A DNA stretch of 64,000 nucleotides, from positions 11,795 to 75,794 of the forward strand of contig CAZVDF010000010.1 of the NCBI GenBank assembly GCA_964626055.1, in the 5' to 3' direction. The notes below the pieces were generated by a model. It ran no database searches. It was not told the origin of the DNA and saw only the letters and a program-made list of their open reading frames with translations. Shown one piece after another: positions 7,595 to 16,621 of this stretch. The position numbers were made by a program, and so were the translations under genes. The stretch comes from JAFGSG01 sp964626055. GTDB lineage: Bacteria > Spirochaetota > UBA4802 > JAFGDQ01. Every line of letters starts with the position of its first letter. Within the stretch, counting starts at the first letter, position 1.

Positions 7595-9478
7595 ATGAAA
7601 GATTCTCTTTCCAGCTGGATTAAGATTTATCCGGAAAAATTCGTACCGGAAGAGGAGATTTTCCGTCACATTGGAAGAGGCTTTAAAATATTCATCAGCA
7701 CTGGATGCGGCGAACCTGTCTACCTCGTAAGAGCGCTTGTCAGATATGTCGAGGAGCACCCCAAAGCCTTTGCCGATGCGGAAATTTTCCAGGTATGGAC
7801 TCTCGGCATAGCAGTCTATACCGAAGAAAAATTCAATTATAATTTCAGGCACAACTCATTCTTTATAAGCGACAAATCAAGAGAATCTATCAATACGGGA
7901 CTTGCCGATTATACGCCGATATTCCTCTCCCGCGTGCCCGATCTGCTGCGCAGAAAATACATCAAGTTCGACGCGGCACTTATACAGACATCCCTGCCCG
8001 ACAGGAACGGGAACGTGAGTCTCGGCATAAGCGTCGATATCTGCAAAGCCGCAATAGAGAACGCAAGCCTTGTTATCGCCCAGATGAACCCCAGTATGCC
8101 GCGCGTGCACGGGGACACATTTATAAATATTAAAAATATTAATTATCTGATTCATCATGAAGAAAAGCTGCTTGAATATATGCCTACGGTTCCCAGCGAG
8201 ATCGCGCAGCAGACGGGGAAATACGTCTCCAAGATAGTAAACGACGGCGATACGATACAGATAGGTTACGGGAGCCTGCCGAACGCCATATTGCAGAATC
8301 TTAAAGATAAAAAAGACCTCGGCATTCACTCCGAGCTTCTGACCGACGCTGTCGTTGAGCTTATTAGGCTTGGCGTCATCAATAACTCGAAAAAAACCAT
8401 AGATCGCGGTAAAACGGTGGCTTCATTTTGCATGGCTACCGAACAAACCTACAGATATATAGACGATAATCCCGAAATGGACTTCAGGACAATCGATTAT
8501 ACGAATGATCCGCTGGTGATTTCCCGCATTCACAACATGGTTGCGATCAATTCCGCGCTTGAGATAGATCTCACAGGGCAGGCAAGCGTTGAATCCATAA
8601 ACGGCAAATTTTACAGCGGCATAGGAGGCAACGCCGATTTCATGCGCGGCGCAATACTCGCTCCCGGCGGGAAGACAATACTCGCAATAGAATCGACAGC
8701 CAGAAACGGACAGATTTCGCGCATCGTGCCTTCTCTTCAAAACGGCACAGGCGTAACGCTTAACAGGGGCGACATATTTTATGTAGTGACGGAATACGGC
8801 ATTGCATATCTCCACGGTAAAAACATACGCGAGCGCGCAATGGACCTGATCGCCATCGCTCATCCGAAATTCAGAAGCCGGCTCATAGAAGAAGCGAAAA
8901 AATTGAACATCATTTACAAAGACCAGGCATATATTTCAGGCAAGAACGCCGAGTATCCGGAATATCTTGAAGAATACAGGACAATGAGAAGCGGCCTTAT
9001 ACTGTGGTTCAGGCCCGTCCGCATCAACGATGAAAGCCTGGTCAAGGATTTCTTTTATTCACTCTCCGACCAGAGCCTTCAAAGACGATTCATGTCATTC
9101 AGGATAGACGTGCCTCATAAAGTAAGGCAGGAGTTCGTAGTAATCGATTACACAAAAGAGCTGATCATACTTGCAACGACCATGCTTGAGCAAAAGGAAC
9201 TCGTTGTGGGCATAGGCCAGATATCCAAGAACGAAAACACACTCTTTGCTGAAGTCGCCTTCGCCGTCAGGGACAACTATCAAAATCAGGGTATCGGATC
9301 AGAGCTCCTGGAGTACCTGACTATCATTGCAAAAAAAGAAGGTTTGCATGGATTTACCGCTGAAGTACTGATGGAAAACCAGCCCATGCTCCATGTATTT
9401 GAAAAAATGGGCTTTAATATTCACCGGAAGCTCGAAGAAGGCGCTTATAAGCTTATAATGAGATTTAATATTAATTAG
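7595..9478 (+). CDS. Acetyl-CoA hydrolase/CoA-transferase fused to GNAT acetyltransferase
   Basis: A two-domain protein of 627 residues. Residues ~1-450 match the acetyl-CoA hydrolase / 4-hydroxybutyrate CoA-transferase family, with GYGSLPNAIL and the C-terminal GGxGNADFMRGA-type segment that lies near the glutamate active site of the family. Residues ~470-627 are a GNAT domain with the acetyl-CoA loop written NQGIGSELLEYL. The fusion is known in several anaerobes. It probably moves CoA between acyl groups in fermentation, while the GNAT part may acetylate a protein or small molecule; that half is unassigned. The ribosome site CGAGGA precedes the ATG. Its TAG stop lies inside a terminal-repeat sequence of the hairpin element family. 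Confidence 0.93.
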   Translation: MKDSLSSWIKIYPEKFVPEEEIFRHIGRGFKIFISTGCGEPVYLVRALVRYVEEHPKAFADAEIFQVWTLGIAVYTEEKFNYNFRHNSFFISDKSRESINTGLADYTPIFLSRVPDLLRRKYIKFDAALIQTSLPDRNGNVSLGISVDICKAAIENASLVIAQMNPSMPRVHGDTFINIKNINYLIHHEEKLLEYMPTVPSEIAQQTGKYVSKIVNDGDTIQIGYGSLPNAILQNLKDKKDLGIHSELLTDAVVELIRLGVINNSKKTIDRGKTVASFCMATEQTYRYIDDNPEMDFRTIDYTNDPLVISRIHNMVAINSALEIDLTGQASVESINGKFYSGIGGNADFMRGAILAPGGKTILAIESTARNGQISRIVPSLQNGTGVTLNRGDIFYVVTEYGIAYLHGKNIRERAMDLIAIAHPKFRSRLIEEAKKLNIIYKDQAYISGKNAEYPEYLEEYRTMRSGLILWFRPVRINDESLVKDFFYSLSDQSLQRRFMSFRIDVPHKVRQEFVVIDYTKELIILATTMLEQKELVVGIGQISKNENTLFAEVAFAVRDNYQNQGIGSELLEYLTIIAKKEGLHGFTAEVLMENQPMLHVFEKMGFNIHRKLEEGAYKLIMRFNIN

Positions 9479-9497
9479 AAGCCATCTTAAAATTATT
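9475..9497 (+). repeat. Solo terminal repeat of the hairpin-element family
   Basis: The sequence TTAGAAGCCATCTTAAAATT matches the left terminal repeat of elements A and B almost exactly. No hairpin core or right-hand repeat follows before the next gene. The TAG of the upstream gene's stop codon (9476-9478) is part of the repeat, the same arrangement as at 1763. Confidence 0.7.
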
Positions 9498-9646
9498 TTT
9501 TTTATTTTCTTAATATTGACCTTAACAGTAATTTTTTTTAAAAATCCTTATTGCTTTTTTATAGACCATTTAAAAATATTGATTAATCCGGTCGCTACGA
9601 ATATAATTATTTGTGGCGGGCATAAATCAGGCTACCGGAGAGTGAA

Positions 9647-11770
9647 ATGGGAATTAAAAATAAATATAACATAAAAAGTCTTTTCGAACCGGAAAGCATC
9701 GCGGTAATAGGCGCGTCGCAGGATAAACAGAAGATCGGCTATACCGTATTCAACAACATAATCTCAGGCGGATACAAAGGCAGGGTTTTCCCCGTAAGCC
9801 CCAGAGGCGGCGAGATCGACGGCCATAAAGTTTTTAAGGATATAAGGGATATTGAAGCACCTGTAGACTGCGCCTCTATAGTCATACCCGCAAAACTCGT
9901 AAAAGACGCGGTAACAAGCTGCGCCCTGAAAAAAGTCAAATTCATACAAATTATTACGTCAGGATTCTCGGAAATCGGGAACGTAAAAGAAGAAAAAGAA
10001 ATTACCGCTATAGCAAGGGAGGCCGGGACGCGGATAGTGGGACCAAACATGTTCGGCCTTTACTCCAGAGCCGCCTCCCTCAACTCTACTTTTTCAGCTA
10101 CCAGGATAAATCCGGGCAATGTTGCCATACTCACTCAGAGCGGGGCTCTCGGCATCGCGATGATAGGCAAAACTGCGGTCGCGAACATGGGACTTTCCGC
10201 GATCATATCAATCGGCAATAAATGCGATGTTGACGACGCCGATCTTTTGGAATACCTGATCGGAAACGAAGAAACAAAAGTGATTCTCATGTATATAGAG
10301 GGAGTTAAGAACGGCGAAAGGCTCATAGAGATCCTGAAGATGGCAACAGGGAAAAAGCCGGTAGTGGTAATTAAATCCGGCAAATCAAAGAGGGGTGCGC
10401 AGGCCGCCGCATCGCATACCGGATCGCTTGCCGGTTCCGATGCTATATTCGACGCCGTCATGAAACAATGCGGAGTTCTCAGGGCGGAAGGCCTTGAAGA
10501 AGCTTTTAACTGGTGCAAGTTCCTGGCGTCAAGCCCGGCTCCGAAGAACTTCCAGAGCGTAATAGTGACCAACGGCGGAGGTATCGGCGTAATGGCAACA
10601 GACGCATGCGAGAGATCAGGCGTTGCCCTATACGACGATCAGGCTTCATTAAAAGCTGCATATGAGACAGTAACTCCGTCTTTCGGATCGACTAAAAATC
10701 CCATCGATATCACCGGCGGAGCGAACGCTGAAGACTATACGGCCGCTCTTACCGTCACAGCGAAAAATAAAGATATCGGATCAACCATCGGCCTTTACTG
10801 TGAAACTGCGGTATTTAACTCCGAAAACCTGACTAAAATGCTGTCGGAAACTTACGCAAAACACAGGGAACAAGGCAAACCGATCGCTTACGCTCTGGTC
10901 GGCGGGAAGCAGGTTGAAAACGCGATAACCTCCCTCAGGACGGACAGTGTTCCCGTCTTTAACGATGTTGAACAGGCTGTTTCCTGCATAGGCGCGCAAT
11001 ATAAATATTACAAATACATCGATGAAATATCCGACAGGATTGACGACTATGATGTCAATGTAAACTCGATAAATAACATAATAGATGCCGCATTAAAGGA
11101 GGGACGGACTTTTCTCCTGGCAAATGAAGGCGCGGCGGTTATGAGGGCCGCGAATATCCGCATGCCTGAAAGCCGGATCGCGCGAAATATAGATGAGGCC
11201 GTAAGGTTTGCGGAAGAGATCGGATATCCGGCAGTAATGAAAGTCGTATCGAAAGACATAGTTCACAAGAGCGACGTCGGCGGAGTAATGCTGGACCTCG
11301 ACAATCGGAAAGAGATCGTGGATGCATACGAAGCCATAATGTATAGCTGCAAGTCGTACAATCCTAACGCCGTGATCGAGGGCATAGAGGTTGCGGAGAT
11401 GGTTAAAAAAGGCGTTGAACTGATTGTAGGCGCAAGGCGCGACCAGTCGTTCGGACCGGTTGTCATGTGCGGGCTCGGCGGCATTTATGTCGAAGTGATG
11501 AAGGATATCTCGTTCAGGGCGCTGCCGTTGAACCGTAATATCGCCCTTTCCATGCTTGAAGAAGTACGGTCATATCCTTTGCTGCTCGGCGCAAGAGGAG
11601 AAGAAAAGAAAGACATCGAAGCGGTTATTGACACTATAATTAAAATCGGTTCCATTATTAAAAAATGCGAAAGGATCACAGACATTGAGATAAATCCGGT
11701 TGTTGTATATAATATAAGCAGCGGGCTCACAGCCGTTGACGCGAGGATATTGATAAGCAGGCAGAAATAA
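9647..11770 (+). CDS. Acetate/acyl-CoA ligase (ADP-forming)
   Basis: A single-chain NDP-forming acyl-CoA synthetase, 707 residues, which interconverts acyl-CoA + ADP + phosphate with acid + CoA + ATP. This yields ATP by substrate-level phosphorylation when it runs toward acetate. Order of parts: CoA-binding Rossmann domain (about 10-140, with PESIAVIGAS), succinyl-CoA-ligase-like domain with the active-site histidine in ASHTGSLAGSD, then a C-terminal ATP-grasp domain (about 490-707) with the second conserved histidine in IVHKSDVGGVM. Both fused subunits are complete. It sits between the CoA-transferase fusion and the DRTGG protein, forming an acetyl-CoA module. GGAGAG precedes the ATG. Confidence 0.95.
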   Translation: MGIKNKYNIKSLFEPESIAVIGASQDKQKIGYTVFNNIISGGYKGRVFPVSPRGGEIDGHKVFKDIRDIEAPVDCASIVIPAKLVKDAVTSCALKKVKFIQIITSGFSEIGNVKEEKEITAIAREAGTRIVGPNMFGLYSRAASLNSTFSATRINPGNVAILTQSGALGIAMIGKTAVANMGLSAIISIGNKCDVDDADLLEYLIGNEETKVILMYIEGVKNGERLIEILKMATGKKPVVVIKSGKSKRGAQAAASHTGSLAGSDAIFDAVMKQCGVLRAEGLEEAFNWCKFLASSPAPKNFQSVIVTNGGGIGVMATDACERSGVALYDDQASLKAAYETVTPSFGSTKNPIDITGGANAEDYTAALTVTAKNKDIGSTIGLYCETAVFNSENLTKMLSETYAKHREQGKPIAYALVGGKQVENAITSLRTDSVPVFNDVEQAVSCIGAQYKYYKYIDEISDRIDDYDVNVNSINNIIDAALKEGRTFLLANEGAAVMRAANIRMPESRIARNIDEAVRFAEEIGYPAVMKVVSKDIVHKSDVGGVMLDLDNRKEIVDAYEAIMYSCKSYNPNAVIEGIEVAEMVKKGVELIVGARRDQSFGPVVMCGLGGIYVEVMKDISFRALPLNRNIALSMLEEVRSYPLLLGARGEEKKDIEAVIDTIIKIGSIIKKCERITDIEINPVVVYNISSGLTAVDARILISRQK

Positions 11771-11963
11771 CCGTCATGTCCGGATTTATAAATTCGTCAG
11801 TATTCGGCGGATCCGGAAAATTGCTCTGATACGCTGGAATGGTTTTTTAAACTACGGATAATTTAATCCGGGCAGTCAGAAAAAATAAATTTTAGCTTCT
11901 TTCGCCTTCTCACGGAATGTCGGGGGGAGGGAGTTAGGGTTAAGGCATAAAAGGGGGAAACCA

Positions 11964-13031
11964 ATGAACAATATAGTAATTGCATCGATCAGGAAAAATG
12001 CCGGGAAAACCAGCATAATAGCAGGAATAATTTCTCATTTTAAGAATATAAAATTCGCTTATGCCAAACCGCTGGGCGACAGGCTGATCTATCGCAGGAA
12101 AAAAAGCTGGGATTACGACGCAAGTCTGATGATCAATCTCCTGGGCCGGGAGGGAGAGCTTGAAAGCCGCTTTGAAAAGATCACTCTCGGTTTTGACCAT
12201 TCCAAGCTCAGATATATGTACGACGAAGCCGGAATAAAAAAAGCTCTTTCCGACATGGTGACCGAAATCGGCGGGAGCAACGATGTGATGTTCCTCGAAA
12301 GCGGGAAAGACCTGGAATCCGGCTCGTATCTCAATCTTGACGCTTTATCCATGGCAAAATACGTCAACGCCAGACTGGTCGTAATAGTAAGCGGGGACAG
12401 CGACTTTATACTGGACGATATTAAATTCATTGAAAAATATGTAAAAATAAAAGATAATAATTTTGCAGGCGTGATCGTCAACAAAGTCAACGATCTGGAT
12501 ATTTTTGAAAACTCATATGCGCCCGCAATAAAAGAAATGGGTATCAATATAATCGGAGCAATACCGTATAAGGAACAGCTTACATATCTTACGGTTGGAT
12601 ACCTGGCGGAAAAACTACTGGCGCGCGTGCTGGCAGGCGAACAAAAATTAAAAAATATAGTGAAAAATATAATAATAGGGGCCATGTCAACGGCCGATCC
12701 CAATAAAAATCCGCTGTACATCAGGCCGACACTTAACAGGGAAAATCAGCTCATGATAACAAGCGGGGACAGAAGCGACATGATTCTGGCTGCGCTTGAG
12801 CGCGACACTACAGGCATTATCCTTACAAACGACATTGTACCCCCGCAGCTTATCCTTGCCAGGGCAAAGGAGCGCGGCGTGCCTGTTCTGCTCGTACCCA
12901 TGGATACATTCAAGGCTGTAAAAACAATCGACGATATAGAAGCGCTGCTTACAAAAGACGATCCCGAGAAGATCGCTCTGATATCCCAGATGATCGAGAA
13001 ATACACCGGGATGAACGACATTTTAAAATAG
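11964..13031 (+). CDS. P-loop/DRTGG domain protein (phosphotransacetylase N-terminal type)
   Basis: A 355-residue cytosolic protein. Residues ~1-200 form a dethiobiotin-synthetase/CobB-like P-loop domain whose nucleotide loop reads KNAGKTS. Residues ~220-330 form a DRTGG domain with GDRSDMILAALE. This pair of domains makes up the N-terminal regulatory part of long phosphotransacetylases, but the catalytic Pta domain is absent. It directly follows the ADP-forming acyl-CoA synthetase, so a role in sensing or tuning acetyl-CoA/acetate flux is a reasonable inference. AAGGGGG precedes the ATG. It converges with the CRP/FNR gene with only eight bases between the two stops. Confidence 0.9.
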   Translation: MNNIVIASIRKNAGKTSIIAGIISHFKNIKFAYAKPLGDRLIYRRKKSWDYDASLMINLLGREGELESRFEKITLGFDHSKLRYMYDEAGIKKALSDMVTEIGGSNDVMFLESGKDLESGSYLNLDALSMAKYVNARLVVIVSGDSDFILDDIKFIEKYVKIKDNNFAGVIVNKVNDLDIFENSYAPAIKEMGINIIGAIPYKEQLTYLTVGYLAEKLLARVLAGEQKLKNIVKNIIIGAMSTADPNKNPLYIRPTLNRENQLMITSGDRSDMILAALERDTTGIILTNDIVPPQLILARAKERGVPVLLVPMDTFKAVKTIDDIEALLTKDDPEKIALISQMIEKYTGMNDILK

Positions 13032-13039
13032 CGAATGAA

Positions 13040-13696
13040 TTATATGGGATAATTATCATCCCAGAAACCGTCTTTTATTTTAAGCGTCTCTTTTTCCCAC
13101 GCTATAATCCCGGTTTTCGTAAGCCTTAAAAGCAGACGCGAGAACGTTTCCGGTATGGTTCCAACGGCGGAAGCAATATCCTTTTTCGGCAATGTAATTT
13201 TATAGCTGTATTTCTTCCCATAGTTACTTATAATAAACCTGAAAAATCTCTCTTCAACATCGTGAGAAGACAGGTAATGTATCTGCTCGGTGAGGAATCT
13301 TAGCTTTTCGAACATGGCTCTTAAAAAATTATTTCTCGATGCCGGTTTGTCCATCATCTTCCAGAAAGAGTCACAGCGTATTGCTATTATCCCGGACTGT
13401 TCCAGCGCGGCAGCGCTGGCGGGATATTGCTTTCTTCCGAATAGTACCGCTTCCGCAAAAAATTCTCCCGGATATATTATTTTTATCGTGCTCTCCTTGC
13501 CGTCATAGGACGATTTATAGACCCGCACTGTTCCTTTGACTAGTATATAGAAATATTTTCCCTCAAATCCTTCATTGAATAGAATCTCTTTAGGATCCAG
13601 CGTTCTTTGAATCGCGTCCCTGGCAAGCTCGCCGAGAGCCTGTTCGTCAAGGTCTTTAAAGAGGTCCAGATTTTTCAGTACGCTATTTAATTCCAT
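13040..13696 (-). CDS. CRP/FNR-family transcription regulator, HcpR-like
   Basis: A 218-residue regulator with an N-terminal cyclic-nucleotide-binding-type beta barrel (about 10-120), a dimerisation helix, and a C-terminal winged helix. The recognition helix reads PETFSRLLLRL near residues 180-190. Its E-x-x-S-R pattern matches FNR rather than CRP, fitting TTGAC/TTGAT half-sites. It has a single cysteine, so it cannot carry the FNR 4Fe-4S cluster. Heme-based NO sensing, as proposed for HcpR proteins, is the best alternative, but this is inference. It is divergent from hcp, which carries a matching operator, so it is the probable activator of hcp. Confidence 0.9.
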   Translation of the reverse strand: MELNSVLKNLDLFKDLDEQALGELARDAIQRTLDPKEILFNEGFEGKYFYILVKGTVRVYKSSYDGKESTIKIIYPGEFFAEAVLFGRKQYPASAAALEQSGIIAIRCDSFWKMMDKPASRNNFLRAMFEKLRFLTEQIHYLSSHDVEERFFRFIISNYGKKYSYKITLPKKDIASAVGTIPETFSRLLLRLTKTGIIAWEKETLKIKDGFWDDNYPI

Positions 13697-13736
13697 AATA
13701 GTCTATTAAGAGATTTTACTCATTTTGTCCAAACCG

Positions 13737-13782
13737 GCGCCCCCTTTGTCCCAAAGGGAGGCTCCGCACGGGGATAGGGGGC
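13737..13782. repeat. GC-rich palindromic repeat in regulator/hcp intergenic region
   Basis: An inner stem CCCTTTG/CAAAGGG (13742-13748 with 13752-13758) is followed by a GGGGGC run (13777-13782) that can pair with GCCCCC at 13739-13744. It resembles the C-run palindromes near 15.7, 22.15 and 44.0 kb. It lies just upstream of the regulator's start, away from the hcp promoter. Confidence 0.5.
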
Positions 13783-13873
13783 GAGAACATTATAAGCATT
13801 TACATTCACTGTCTTTTTTGCTTTTCCCAGGTGTCCGGAATGCGCCATATTTTATATAATAAACGTTCTGTTT

Positions 13874-13887
13874 TTGACTTATGTCAA
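13874..13887. promoter_or_regulatory. FNR/HcpR-type operator upstream of hcp
   Basis: TTGAC-TTAT-GTCAA is a perfect dyad with the 4-base spacing typical of FNR-superfamily sites. Its centre (13880.5) lies 41.5 bases before the start point predicted from the TATAAT at 13910. That is the class II activator position. The recognition helix of the adjacent regulator fits this half-site. Confidence 0.8.
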
Positions 13888-13909
13888 TGAGTATTTTTGC
13901 CGGCCGGAC

Positions 13910-13915
13910 TATAAT
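13910..13915 (+). promoter_or_regulatory. Minus-10 element of the hcp promoter
   Basis: A consensus TATAAT lies 65 bases before the hcp ATG. No good -35 box sits 17 bases upstream; the FNR-type operator occupies that zone instead, as expected for an activator-dependent promoter. The predicted start is near 13922. Confidence 0.65.
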
Positions 13916-13979
13916 ATATACATAAAGAAAATGTTTTAATCCGTTACGATATAAAAAATTATTAACAAGGAGCAAGAAT

Positions 13980-15614
13980 ATGAGTATGTTCTGTTTTCAA
14001 TGCCAGGAAACCGTAAAAAACGAAGGATGCACGATCCGCGGCGTATGCGGGAAATACGAAGAAACGTCAAATCTTCAGGACCTGCTTTTATTTGTGTGCA
14101 GAGGGATTTCCGTCTTTGCCGCAGAATCTGCCGGGACGGGAAAACCGGATAAAAACGCCGGCCGCTTTATCGTTAAAGCGTTATTTTCCACAATAACGAA
14201 TGCGAATTTCGACAACAATAGAATTGCCGCTTTGATTAAGGAAGGGCTTGCCATACGCGAAGACCTGGAAAAGAAAAGCGCGTTGACCGGCGGTCTTCAC
14301 GAGTCTGCAACATGGTTTGGCGACAGTACCGAAGAATTCAATGAAAAGGCAAAAGAAGTCGGCATACTTGCCACAAAAGACCCGGATGCGCGGTCGCTCC
14401 GCTCGCTTCTGCTGTTCGGGCTAAAAGGAATAGGCGCTTATGCGGAACACGCGGCCGTACTCGGATATGAGGACGACGGCATTTACAGTTTTCTTATGGA
14501 AGCGCTCGAGAGCACGACGAGAGACCTCACGGTTGACGAAATGATAAACTGGGTCATGAAAGCCGGCGAAGCGGCGGTGAAGACCATGGCGCTCCTGGAT
14601 AAGGCCAACACCGGAACATACGGGAATCCCGAGATCACAAAAGTAAACATCGGGGTAAGGAACAATCCCGGCATTCTCGTATCCGGTCATGATCTTAAAG
14701 ATCTTCACGAACTTCTTGAACAGACCCGGGGCAAAGGCGTGGATGTCTACACCCATGGCGAAATGCTGCCCGCGAATTACTATCCGGCATTTAAAAAATA
14801 CGGCAATTTCGCGGGAAATTACGGCGGATCGTGGTGGCATCAGGACAGGGAATTCGATACATTCAACGGGCCGGTACTGATGACGACCAACTGCATAATC
14901 CCCGTGAAGGATTCCTATAAAGACAGGATATTCACCACAGGAATGGCCGGATATCCGGGTGTGCGGCATATCGAGGATCGCGATGACGGCGGGAAGAAAG
15001 ATTTTTCCGTAATAATAGATCTTGCTAAAAAGTGCAAACCTCCTGTCGAGCTCGAAAGCGGTGAGATTGTCGGAGGATTTGCACACGAGCAGGTTTTTAA
15101 ACTGGCTGATAAAATCGTGGAGGCGGTAAAATCCGGAGCCGTTAAGCGTTTTGTTGTAATGGCAGGATGCGACGGAAGGCAAAAGTCCAGGAATTATTTT
15201 ACGGAGGTTGCGGAACAACTGCCCAAAGATGCGGTCATACTTACAGCAGGCTGCGCAAAATACAGGTACAACAAGCTAAAGCTCGGCGATATCGGCGGCA
15301 TACCCCGCGTTCTCGACGCCGGTCAGTGCAACGACTCGTATTCGCTTGCAGTCATTGCGCTCAAGCTGAAGGAAATCTTAGGGGCAAAGGACGTGAACGA
15401 ACTTCCAATATCTTTTGATATCGGCTGGTACGAACAGAAAGCGGTAGCAGTGCTTCTTGCGCTTTTATCTCTCGGGTTTAAAGGGATCAGGCTTGGGCCG
15501 ACAATGCCGGCATTCCTGTCGCCGGCCGTAGTCAAAGTACTGGTTGAAAACTTCGGAATTAAACAGACAGAGGATCCGGAGAAGGATATTGACGCGATGA
15601 TGGCTGGCAAATAA
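13980..15614 (+). CDS. hcp: Hybrid cluster protein (hydroxylamine/NO reductase)
   Basis: A 544-residue cytosolic iron-sulfur protein. The N-terminal cysteine pattern CX2CX8CX5C (starting FCFQCQE) is the class I type found in strict anaerobes. The hybrid-cluster ligands further on are recognisable: MAGCDGR, TAGCAKYRYNK and DAGQCND. Members reduce hydroxylamine in vitro, and in E. coli Hcp acts as a nitric oxide reductase, so a role in nitrosative stress defence is likely. AAGGAG precedes the ATG. A ferredoxin gene follows at 15753 and probably donates electrons, with the FNR-type operator controlling both. The stop codon abuts a GC-rich repeat. Confidence 0.96.
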   Translation: MSMFCFQCQETVKNEGCTIRGVCGKYEETSNLQDLLLFVCRGISVFAAESAGTGKPDKNAGRFIVKALFSTITNANFDNNRIAALIKEGLAIREDLEKKSALTGGLHESATWFGDSTEEFNEKAKEVGILATKDPDARSLRSLLLFGLKGIGAYAEHAAVLGYEDDGIYSFLMEALESTTRDLTVDEMINWVMKAGEAAVKTMALLDKANTGTYGNPEITKVNIGVRNNPGILVSGHDLKDLHELLEQTRGKGVDVYTHGEMLPANYYPAFKKYGNFAGNYGGSWWHQDREFDTFNGPVLMTTNCIIPVKDSYKDRIFTTGMAGYPGVRHIEDRDDGGKKDFSVIIDLAKKCKPPVELESGEIVGGFAHEQVFKLADKIVEAVKSGAVKRFVVMAGCDGRQKSRNYFTEVAEQLPKDAVILTAGCAKYRYNKLKLGDIGGIPRVLDAGQCNDSYSLAVIALKLKEILGAKDVNELPISFDIGWYEQKAVAVLLALLSLGFKGIRLGPTMPAFLSPAVVKVLVENFGIKQTEDPEKDIDAMMAGK

Positions 15615-15709
15615 AATTTCCGGGGCAAGCCCCCTGAAGCGAGCTTTAAGAACAGTAATTGAAGATAATCTAATAACATTAAGTTCCCCTTCAGGGGGTC
15701 TGGGGGCCG
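15613..15709. repeat. GC-rich repeat/possible attenuator between hcp and ferredoxin
   Basis: Directly after the hcp stop come GGGGC/GCCCC (tip of the first hairpin) and CCCCTGAAG, which can pair with CTTCAGGGG about 60 bases later. The AAATAAAATT..CCGGGGC junction at the stop is the same as that of the repeat at 33.39 kb. The second half (AAGTTCCCCTTCAGGGGG) belongs to the C-run palindrome family also seen at 44.0 kb. It could end part of the hcp transcript before the ferredoxin gene. Confidence 0.6.
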
Positions 15710-15752
15710 CAGGAAAGATATATATTTACAATTAGCAAAAGGAGGATTATCG

Positions 15753-16595
15753 ATGAAACGAAAAATAATTAATATTGACGATACCAGATGCAACGGCTGC
15801 GGCCTTTGCATGCCCGACTGCCCGGAAGGCGCGCTTCAGCTTATCGAAGGCAAGGCCCGGCTGGTTAGCGACATTTTCTGCGACGGGCTCGGCGCGTGCA
15901 TAGGCAGCTGCCCGCAGGGCGCAATTTCGGTGCTGGAACGCGAAGCGGAGCCCTATAGCGAAGCGCGCGTCGTCGAGAACATAGCCCGCCAGGGAGAGGC
16001 AGTACTGAAAGCTCATCTTGAACACTTGCTTCATCACGGAGAAACTGTTCTTTATAATGAAGCGATTGAATACCTGGAAAAAAATAATATTAAAATTCCG
16101 GAACATGCGGAACCGGCATCGGAATGCGGGCACGAATTCCACAGCTGCCCGGGCTCGGCTCCGAAAACTATAGCGAGAAATACGTCCTCCGGATCCGATC
16201 CCGCTCCTGTCCCGGGAGCGCAATCTGTATCCGAACTCCGGCAATGGCCCGTGCAACTGATGCTTCTCAATCCGCAGATGCAGTATTTCGATAATGCCGA
16301 TCTTCTTATATCTGCGGATTGCGCGCCGTTCGCCTACGGAAATTTTCACAGGGATTTTCTGCGGAATAAAGTCGTAATAATGTTCTGCCCGAAACTGGAT
16401 CCCCACATAGACGAATATATTGAAAAGATGACGGCCATTTTCACTAATCACAACATTAAGTCGATCACTATTGCGAAAATGGAAGTGCCGTGCTGCGGTG
16501 GAGTAAATTACGTCGTGGATCAGGCATTGCGGAGATCCGGCAAGGACATCCCGCTGAAAGATTACACTATCAGAATAAACGGAGAAGCCGGATAA
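15753..16595 (+). CDS. Ferredoxin-like 4Fe-4S protein associated with Hcp
   Basis: A 280-residue protein with an N-terminal dicluster ferredoxin domain. The first cluster motif is CNGCGLCMPDCP. The second reads CDGLGACIGSCP, which lacks one of the usual closely spaced cysteines but is normal for this Hcp-linked family. The C-terminal ~130 residues contain further cysteines (DCAPFA, FCPKLD and the pair in PCCGGV) that may bind another metal site. Next to hcp, an electron-donor role is likely (inference). AAGGAGG precedes the ATG. A long open frame on the opposite strand here is not a gene. Confidence 0.9.
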   Translation: MKRKIINIDDTRCNGCGLCMPDCPEGALQLIEGKARLVSDIFCDGLGACIGSCPQGAISVLEREAEPYSEARVVENIARQGEAVLKAHLEHLLHHGETVLYNEAIEYLEKNNIKIPEHAEPASECGHEFHSCPGSAPKTIARNTSSGSDPAPVPGAQSVSELRQWPVQLMLLNPQMQYFDNADLLISADCAPFAYGNFHRDFLRNKVVIMFCPKLDPHIDEYIEKMTAIFTNHNIKSITIAKMEVPCCGGVNYVVDQALRRSGKDIPLKDYTIRINGEAG

Positions 16596-16621
16596 CGGGA
16601 GAGCGGGCTCTCTCCTGTTAT
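16594..16621. terminator. Terminator between convergent ferredoxin and DUF2179 genes
   Basis: The inverted repeat AACGGGAGAG / CTCTCTCCTGTTA, with a short loop, starts at the ferredoxin stop and runs into the stop of the opposing gene. It is followed by TTATTCCTTCTTT. It would serve the plus-strand transcript best. Confidence 0.65.

Noticed and set aside
13290..13508. Plus-strand open frame inside the CRP/FNR gene
   Set aside because: Antisense shadow; the minus-strand gene has complete family domains.
14421..15218. Long minus-strand open frame opposite hcp
   Set aside because: It lies fully inside hcp, which has all catalytic motifs; the translation has no recognisable domain and no good ribosome site.
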